Shown: positions 14,304-18,458 of the stretch, piece by piece
Position numbering within the stretch: position 1 is the first letter of the stretch
How the letters are laid out: the number at the start of each line of letters is the position of its first letter
NCBI GenBank assembly: GCA_046727855.1
Contig: JBKPDL010000134.1
Coordinates: 1 to 18,458, forward strand
Source: DASPWV01 sp046727855
GTDB lineage: Bacteria; Acidobacteriota; Vicinamibacteria; Vicinamibacterales; UBA2999
Reading direction: 5' to 3'
DNA length: 18,458 nucleotides
Notes under the pieces: model-generated
Seen by the model: only the letters and a program-made list of their open reading frames with translations
The model's database searches: none
What the model was told of the DNA's origin: nothing
Translations under genes and position numbers: made by a program

Positions 14304-14341
14304 AAGGGCCCGGGGACGCGTTCCCGGGCCTTTTCATTTTT
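14304..14341 (+). terminator. Intrinsic terminator of the leader (attenuator hairpin)
   Basis: Stem AAGGGCCCGGG (14304-14314) with CCCGGGCCTTT (14323-14333), loop of eight bases (14315-14322), followed by the T-rich tract TTTTCATTTTT (14331-14341). The core GGCCCGGG/CCCGGGCC is perfect. It lies 50 bases before the first structural gene of the operon and points along it, so without an antiterminator it would stop operon transcription. Confidence 0.92.
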
Positions 14342-14348
14342 CCGCACG

Positions 14349-14388
14349 GGCGCAGCTGTGCGCCGCCCGCGAGTTTCAGCCGGAGGAA
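14349..14388 (+). promoter_or_regulatory. Post-terminator hairpin and strong Shine-Dalgarno site
   Basis: GGCGCA (14349-14354) and TGCGCC (14359-14364) form a 6-bp hairpin. It is followed by GGAGGAA (14382-14388), the strongest ribosome binding site in the window, placed for the ATG at 14392. The hairpin does not cover the site, so translation should be efficient once read-through occurs. Confidence 0.7.
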
Positions 14389-14391
14389 CCT

Positions 14392-14664
14392 ATGTTGTCT
14401 GATGTGTTGTTGCTCACAGGAATGCCATCGCCCGGCAAGGCGCGGCTCAAGGAAGCGCTCGAGGCGACGAAACTGTCGATGGCGACCGCGCCGACACCAG
14501 TGCGTGTTCACGCGGAAACCGATTTGGAGGCGTTGCTCGATCCCGAACTCCAGCGCCAAACGCGCGCCGCGGCCGCCCAGGCCGACATCGTGGTGCCGGT
14601 CGATTGGGAACGGACAGAGAGGAGCGTGCAGCGCGTCATCGCTTTTCTCGGAAGGCAAGGGTGA
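14392..14664 (+). CDS. Small protein of unknown function with a degenerate P-loop, first gene of the cysG operon
   Basis: 90 aa. Residues 3-17 form a hydrophobic strand followed by a Walker-A-like loop (VLLLTGMPSPGKA): Gly10, Gly15 and Lys16 fit G-x4-G-K, but the Ser/Thr that coordinates Mg2+ is Ala17. The C-terminal half (RAAAAQADIVVPVDWERTER, then SVQRVIAFL) resembles the last strand and helix of small kinases such as APS kinase (CysC). The middle of a normal kinase (about 100 residues) is missing. Possibilities include a shortened, non-catalytic APS-kinase relative, a nucleotide- or APS-binding accessory protein, or an unrelated family; I do not recognise it. A strong ribosome binding site and an exact stop/start junction (TGA then ATG) with cysG show it is a genuine operon member. 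Confidence 0.8.
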   Translation: MLSDVLLLTGMPSPGKARLKEALEATKLSMATAPTPVRVHAETDLEALLDPELQRQTRAAAAQADIVVPVDWERTERSVQRVIAFLGRQG

Positions 14665-16074
14665 ATGGCGCGCAATCTCTTGCCCGTCTTTGTCGATCTC
14701 GTCGATCGGCAGGTGCTCGTGGTCGGCGGCGGATCGGTCGCCACTGCCAAAGCCGCGCGCCTTGTTGAAGCCGGCGCACGCGTTGTGGTCGTGTCACCTC
14801 AGGTGACAACGGAGCTGGAACATCTTCCCGTCACGATCGTGCGTCGTGCCTTCGAGCCCGCGGATCTCGACGACATGTGGTACGTGGTCAGCGCCGCGCC
14901 GCCGGACGTGAATGCCCGGGTTGTCGCCGAAGCGAGCACGCGTCGCGTGTTCGTCAATGCCGTTGACGATCCGGCGAACGCGACGGCGTTCGCGGGCAGC
15001 GGGTTCAAACGCGGACCGGTAACTGTCGCCATCTCAACGGGGGGAGAGGCGCCCGCCATGGCGCGCGTGCTGCGGGAGGCGTTGGAGCAGCTAATCGGGC
15101 GCGACATTGAAGATTGGATCGCGCTCGCGGCCAAATTGCGCGTCGAGTGGAAGCGCGAGGGTGTGCCCATGGAGGCGCGCCGCGATCTGCTGCTGGAAAC
15201 GATCGGACATCTATCGGCGGAAAAGGGGTCTGACCCCTTTTTCGGAGCAACGATGGCGAAAAAGGGGTCAGACCCCTTTTCCGACCCCTTTTCTGGTCGC
15301 GGGCTAGTGTCACTAGTCGGCGCGGGGCCGGGGGATCCCGAGTTGCTCACCCGCCTGGCGGCGCGGCGACTCGCCGAGGCGGATCTCGTTCTGTACGACG
15401 CACTCGTGTCGCCCGCCGCCGTGTCGCTCGCCACCAGGGCGCAACTGATCCTCGTCGGCCGGCGACGCGGCTCGGAAACCATCGGCCAGGACGCGATCAT
15501 CCGCACGCTGATCCGGGCCGCGCGTCGCGGCAAGCGCGTTGTCCGGCTCAAGGGCGGCGATCCGTTTGTGTTCGGGCGTGGCGGCGAGGAAGCGCTCGCA
15601 CTCGCCGGGGCGGGCATTCCCTTCGAGATCGTCCCCGGCGTGTCGTCCGCGTTTGCCGCTCCCGCGCTCGCGTCGATCCCGGTGACCTATCGCGGCGTCA
15701 GCAGCGCGGTGCTCGTGGCGAGCGCCCATGATCCCGATCGCTTTGCATCGCTCGTCAACGGTGTCGCGCCAGGTTCGGCGACGCTCGTGTTGATGATGGG
15801 AACGTCGCAACGCGACGCCGTGGCCGACGCGCTCGTCGATGCCGGATGGCCCGCCTCGACGCCGGCCGCGATCGTCTGGAACGCGTCGCAGCCGGACGCG
15901 AGCGTTTGGAGCGGTCCTCTCAGCGCGCTTGCGAGCGCCGTCCCCCCTGGCGATGCACCCGGCACGATCGTGGTCGGCGACGTGGTCGCGCTCCGGACGG
16001 CGCTGGTGAAACAAGCCGCGGACTTGAAAGTCCGTGCAACACGACGCGCGAGATCGGAGGCACGCCATGCTTGA
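14665..16074 (+). CDS. cysG: Siroheme synthase (bifunctional), with a REPIN-like insertion in the interdomain linker
   Basis: Makes siroheme from uroporphyrinogen III, the cofactor of the reductase encoded next. 469 aa. N-terminal precorrin-2 dehydrogenase/ferrochelatase domain (1-about 180): NAD-binding VLVVGGGSVATAKAARLVE, the catalytic-region Asp in VNAVDDPANATAF, and VAISTGGEAPAMARVLRE. C-terminal uroporphyrinogen-III C-methyltransferase domain (about 213-460): SLVGAGPGDPELLT, ADLVLYDALVS, VRLKGGDPFVFGRGGEE, IVPGVSSAFAAPA and VLMMGTSQRD. Residues 185-206 plus a partial copy, encoding two KGSDPF peptides and a third SDPF, are a repeat insertion exactly between the domains, where it is likely tolerated. 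The start ATG follows the upstream TGA directly; the 3' end overlaps the reductase start by 8 bases. Confidence 0.95.
   Translation: MARNLLPVFVDLVDRQVLVVGGGSVATAKAARLVEAGARVVVVSPQVTTELEHLPVTIVRRAFEPADLDDMWYVVSAAPPDVNARVVAEASTRRVFVNAVDDPANATAFAGSGFKRGPVTVAISTGGEAPAMARVLREALEQLIGRDIEDWIALAAKLRVEWKREGVPMEARRDLLLETIGHLSAEKGSDPFFGATMAKKGSDPFSDPFSGRGLVSLVGAGPGDPELLTRLAARRLAEADLVLYDALVSPAAVSLATRAQLILVGRRRGSETIGQDAIIRTLIRAARRGKRVVRLKGGDPFVFGRGGEEALALAGAGIPFEIVPGVSSAFAAPALASIPVTYRGVSSAVLVASAHDPDRFASLVNGVAPGSATLVLMMGTSQRDAVADALVDAGWPASTPAAIVWNASQPDASVWSGPLSALASAVPPGDAPGTIVVGDVVALRTALVKQAADLKVRATRRARSEARHA
15218..15293. repeat. 66-bp REPIN-like element inside cysG, plus a partial third arm
   Basis: Arms at 15218-15243 and 15258-15283 are exact reverse complements and are identical to the arms in uvrC. 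The spacer (15244-15257) is again 14 bases but differs in sequence. The reading phase is the same as in uvrC, giving EKGSDPFF and KKGSDPFS. GACCCCTTTTC is repeated at 15283-15293, a partial extra half. The element fills the linker between the two enzyme domains. Confidence 0.95.
16056..16060 (+). promoter_or_regulatory. Ribosome binding site that fixes the sulfite reductase start
   Basis: GGAGG, six bases before the ATG at 16067, supports that start over the longer open frame from 16034. It lies inside the cysG coding sequence. Confidence 0.85.
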
Positions 16075-17899
16075 TGTCAATCGCGGCGCGCGCGAGCGGC
16101 TGTCGTTTGCCGACGAGCGCGACATCGACGAGTTCGTCGACATGCTCGGCCAGTTCGAGCGCGGGGAGATTTCGAGCGAGGCCTGGCGAAAGTTTCGGCT
16201 GGTGCGCGGCACGTATGGCCAGCGGCAGGACGACGTGCAGATGCTGCGCGTGAAGATCCCGCAAGGCGTCTTGAGTGCGCCGCAAATCGAGGCGCTGGCT
16301 GATGTCGCGGAGCGCTACTCACGCGGCTTCGCGCACGTGACGACCCGTCAGAATTTTCAATTCCACTTCGTGAAGCTCCACGACGTCGAGGCTGCGATGC
16401 GGCTGGTCGCCGACACCGGGATCACGACGAGGGAAGCGTGCGGCAACTCCGTGCGCAATATTACCGCCTGTCCCTACGCCGGCGTCTCGCCCGACGAAGT
16501 GTTCGACGTGACGCCGTACGCAGAGGCACTCACGCGTTATCTGCTGCGGCATCCTCTCGCCGCGGTGCTGCCGCGCAAGTTCAAGATCGCGTTCGAAGGG
16601 TGCGCCGAGGATCACGCACTCGCCGCGATTAACGATTTGGGATGGATCGCCCGAGTCGAAAACCATCAGGGAAAGCCAACGCGCGGCTTTCGACTGCTGG
16701 CGGGCGGCGGTACGTCCATCCTGCCAACCAGCGCCCGCGCGCTGTTCGAGTTCCTGCCGGCCGGCGAGATGCTCAACGTTGCGGAAGCGATTCTCCGCGT
16801 CTATCACCGTCTCGGCGATCACGAACATCGCCAGCGCAACCGGATGAAGTTTCTGATCAAGGCGCTCGGCTGGGACAAGTGGCGCGACGCTGTCTTCGAG
16901 ACGCTCGAGCAGGTGAGAGCCGAGGCGCCGGCGCGCCTGCCGTTCGATCCAGACGCGCCGGAGGACGAGCTGGCGCCCAGCTGGCTGCTGACCGAACCGC
17001 CGTCGCCGGAGGACGTGCGATCGCTTGCGGCCTCCACAGAAGTCCATGGCCCAGGGATCACGCCAGACGTTCTCGACATGCCCAACGACGAGCGCGCACT
17101 TGCCGCGTGGCGAGCAACCAACGTCAGGGCGCAACGGCAGGACGGCTACGTGGTGGCGATCGTCAGATTGTTGCTCGGCGACGTCACAGCCGGACAGTTA
17201 AGGGTGCTCGCCACGCTCGCGCGCAGTTTCGGCGACGGCACGGTTCGTCTCACTCAAGATCAGAACCTCTTCCTGCGCTGGGTGCCGGAGACGCTCATCG
17301 CGCCGTTGCACGCGCGGCTCGCTGCCGCGGGCCTCGCGCGCACGGGGGCGTCGACCATCGCGGACGTTACCAGTTGCCCGGGTGCGGAGTCATGTCGTCT
17401 GGCCGTGACGCAGTCGCGTGGGCTGGGGCGCGAACTTGCGACCATGCTGGCCGAGCGTCCGGGGATCGCGCGCGGGGCCGAACAGGCGACGATCAAAATC
17501 AGCGGGTGCCCAAACGGCTGCGGTCAGCATCACATTGCCACCATCGGCTTTCAGGGCAGTGTCCGTAAGCTCGATGGGCAAGCGGTGCCTCAGTATTTCG
17601 TGATGCTCGGTGGGCGCTCCAGGAGCGAAGGCGCCTCGTTCGCGCGCCTTGCGGCAAAGGTGCCCGCGAGGCGTGTCACCGTGGCGCTCGAACGTTTACT
17701 GGACCTGTATCGCGGCGAGAAGAACCGCGATGAATCTCCCGAAGAGTTTTTCGCGCGCGTCCCGGTTCCGCGGATCAAACAGCTCCTGGCCGACCTCGAA
17801 ACGATGACCCCCGAGTCAGCACGGCCCGAGGACTACATCGATCTGGCCGAAACCTCCTCCTTCGTACCCGAAGTGATGGACGGAGAGTGCGCGACGTAG
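16067..17899 (+). CDS. Siroheme/4Fe-4S sulfite (or nitrite) reductase, NirA-like
   Basis: Catalyses the six-electron reduction of sulfite to sulfide (or nitrite to ammonia) using siroheme and a [4Fe-4S] cluster, probably with ferredoxin. 610 aa. Two repeats of the ferredoxin-like plus catalytic domains: N-terminal FRLVRGTYGQRQDDVQMLRV and GFAHVTTRQNFQFHFV (first repeat), NITACPYAG (parallel core), and second repeat VRLTQDQNLFLRWVPE. Cluster and siroheme-binding cysteines: Cys437 and Cys443 (SCPGAESC, C-x5-C) and Cys481 and Cys485 (SGCPNGC, C-x3-C). A C-terminal extension of about 60 residues follows. The upstream siroheme synthase and the Cys-codon leader argue for the sulfite activity of cysteine biosynthesis, but sequence alone does not separate sulfite from nitrite reductases. 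Confidence 0.93.
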   Translation: MLDVNRGARERLSFADERDIDEFVDMLGQFERGEISSEAWRKFRLVRGTYGQRQDDVQMLRVKIPQGVLSAPQIEALADVAERYSRGFAHVTTRQNFQFHFVKLHDVEAAMRLVADTGITTREACGNSVRNITACPYAGVSPDEVFDVTPYAEALTRYLLRHPLAAVLPRKFKIAFEGCAEDHALAAINDLGWIARVENHQGKPTRGFRLLAGGGTSILPTSARALFEFLPAGEMLNVAEAILRVYHRLGDHEHRQRNRMKFLIKALGWDKWRDAVFETLEQVRAEAPARLPFDPDAPEDELAPSWLLTEPPSPEDVRSLAASTEVHGPGITPDVLDMPNDERALAAWRATNVRAQRQDGYVVAIVRLLLGDVTAGQLRVLATLARSFGDGTVRLTQDQNLFLRWVPETLIAPLHARLAAAGLARTGASTIADVTSCPGAESCRLAVTQSRGLGRELATMLAERPGIARGAEQATIKISGCPNGCGQHHIATIGFQGSVRKLDGQAVPQYFVMLGGRSRSEGASFARLAAKVPARRVTVALERLLDLYRGEKNRDESPEEFFARVPVPRIKQLLADLETMTPESARPEDYIDLAETSSFVPEVMDGECAT

Positions 17900-18036
17900 T
17901 TCGGTGGTCAGTTGCCAGTGCAAAGGTGTGGTTGGAAGTTTGCGGTCGATCTTTATGCGGCCACAGACGTGAATTTTGTACGCGTTGTGGACCCGCATAA
18001 CGGTCTATGGCGTGCGGAGCGCGCCAAGCCAACAAC

Positions 18037-18128
18037 AAGAACTAACGAGGCCTAGTCTCAGACCGACCGACATGTCGGCATAGATCCCAACATGCTCGAC
18101 GGTCTCAGGCAGGGCCTCGTTAGTTCTT
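18037..18128. repeat. 92-bp imperfect palindrome at the convergent 3' junction
   Basis: Ends are perfect 16-base inverted repeats: AAGAACTAACGAGGCC (18037-18052) with its complement at 18113-18128. Further pairing continues inwards (AGACCG with CGGTCT; CATGT blocks) with equal arm lengths, centred near 18082, and includes the small palindrome CCGACATGTCGG. The right arm contains the last two codons and the TAA stop of the DUF1080 gene. It could act as a bidirectional terminator or be a small mobile palindrome. In the rest of 17900-18119 nothing else is recognised. Confidence 0.8.
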
Positions 18129-18458
18129 AAGTTCTTTGATCGAGACATTTCGAAATTGAACCAGACTTGGCGGTGCCACCCAGACCCCTTCCTTTTTTGC
18201 GCCGTGATGTTGCAGCGCAATCGGCCCTTCCGGCGGCACACCGGGCAGCTCGGCGTCGACGATCACGTGCTCGCCGTTGAGCACCACGTTGAGACGGCCG
18301 CCGCGCATCGTGATCTCAAAGGTATTCCACGCGCCGATATCGCGATCCGCGTTTCGCCGCGGCGTCACGCCGGCGCGGACTGTTGCCGGCATCTTCGCAT
18401 CCGTGCGATACCCATAGACCTCGCCCGAGCCAATCGGCCAGCACCAGATGTTCACCTG
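18120..18458 (-). CDS. DUF1080 (3-keto-disaccharide hydrolase-like, LamG-fold) protein, C-terminal part
   Basis: The visible 112 residues are the C-terminal part of a DUF1080 domain, a concanavalin-like jelly-roll found in secreted proteins of carbohydrate metabolism in Acidobacteria, Planctomycetes and Bacteroidetes. Seen: NIWCWPIGSGEVYGYRTD, RAGVTPRRNADRDIGAWNTF, the ITMRGGRLNVVLNGEHVI strands, PEGPIALQHHG, and the terminal VQFRNVSIKEL, which is the family's characteristic final strand. The frame is open at the right edge, so the N-terminus (probably a signal peptide and the first half of the domain) is outside the window. The stop codon lies inside the 92-bp palindrome. It is unrelated in function to the neighbouring sulfur genes and convergent with them. 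Confidence 0.88.
   Translation of the reverse strand, partial: QVNIWCWPIGSGEVYGYRTDAKMPATVRAGVTPRRNADRDIGAWNTFEITMRGGRLNVVLNGEHVIVDAELPGVPPEGPIALQHHGAKKEGVWVAPPSLVQFRNVSIKELKN

Larger units (their letters stand above)
14175..14341 (+). promoter_or_regulatory. Cysteine-responsive transcription attenuator (structured leader RNA)
   Basis: Two mutually exclusive folds are visible. Fold A (rod): TGGCAGG (14196-14202) with CCTGCCA (14254-14260), GCATGTG (14212-14218) with CACATGC (14241-14247), and a GGCCC/GGGTCC tip (14225-14239); this leaves the terminator free to form. Fold B (antiterminator): CCCTG (14253-14257) with CAGGG (14295-14299), CCTTTG (14247-14252) with CGAAGG (14302-14307, one G-U), and GTCCCC (14236-14241) with GGGGAC (14312-14317); this destroys both rod stems and removes the terminator's left arm. 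The Cys codons of the leader ORF lie on the 5' side of the rod, so ribosomes stalled there would favour fold B and read-through. This is classical trp/his-type logic. Pairings were read by eye, not computed. Confidence 0.72.

Noticed and set aside
14196..14330. 6S, SRP, tRNA or known riboswitch RNA in the leader
   Set aside because: The rod shape recalls 6S/SRP RNA and GGGTTCGAA (14297-14305) recalls a T-arm, but the SRP GGAAGG core, a tRNA acceptor stem and known aptamer cores are absent. The Cys-codon ORF explains the structure better.
16034..16066. 11-residue upstream extension of the sulfite reductase
   Set aside because: The GGAGG at 16056-16060 is correctly spaced only for the ATG at 16067.
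18037..18128. Integron attC site
   Set aside because: CTAAC and GTTAG at the ends resemble attC boxes, but GTTAGTT does not fit GTTRRRY, the ends pair perfectly without the needed extrahelical bases, and no cassette or integrase is present.
18005..18241. 78-codon minus-strand ORF across the palindrome
   Set aside because: It overlaps the DUF1080 3' end in another frame and runs through the palindrome; no family features.

Overview
The window is high-GC, gene-dense bacterial DNA. Short intergenic gaps, frequent GTG starts, the gene mix and the repeat types suggest an Acidobacteriota genome, possibly Vicinamibacteria-like. This placement is an inference from style, not a phylogenetic result. 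It is mostly housekeeping sequence with interesting regulatory and repeat structures laid over it. No transposase, CRISPR array or prophage is visible. No gene-free stretch exceeds about 300 bases; the longest (14110-14391) holds the regulatory leader described below.

Layout. Positions 1-3714 (minus strand) form a tightly packed stress-type operon read right to left: hsp20, an HtrA/Deg serine protease, an MscS-type channel and a PLP-dependent aromatic amino acid decarboxylase that runs off the left edge. Positions 3891-7292 (plus) carry efp, a YjjX-like inosine/xanthosine triphosphatase, thymidine kinase, an unknown membrane protein and Ku. A CDP-alcohol phosphatidyltransferase (minus) lies at 7419-8183, divergent from uvrC (8209-10080). 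uvrC is followed by an M50 metalloprotease, trpS, scpA and scpB, which converge on an rluB-type pseudouridine synthase. Positions 14139-17899 are a sulfur-assimilation operon: leader, 90-aa degenerate P-loop protein, siroheme synthase and siroheme sulfite reductase. The right edge holds the 3' end of a DUF1080 gene (minus).

Main discovery candidate. Between rluB and the siroheme operon (14139-14341) lies what reads as a complete cysteine-responsive transcription attenuator. It has a consensus -35 box, a 28-codon leader ORF with Cys-Cys-Cys-Met-Cys at codons 9-13 and another Cys at codon 26, a rod-like stem that includes those Cys codons, an alternative three-block pairing that would consume the terminator's left arm, and a GC-rich terminator with a U-tract. 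Its position before siroheme and sulfite reductase genes fits control by Cys-tRNA charging.

Second signal. A 66-bp element made of two inverted 26-bp arms around a 14-nt spacer (REPIN-like) is inserted in the coding sequence of both uvrC and cysG. In both it has identical length, identical reading phase and the same encoded KGSDPF peptides. Other repeats include heptanucleotide tandem arrays in inverted orientation between efp and the yjjX-like gene, a 92-bp imperfect palindrome at the 3' end of the sulfite reductase operon, and GC-rich hairpins with TTTA or TTCA loops at convergent gene junctions.
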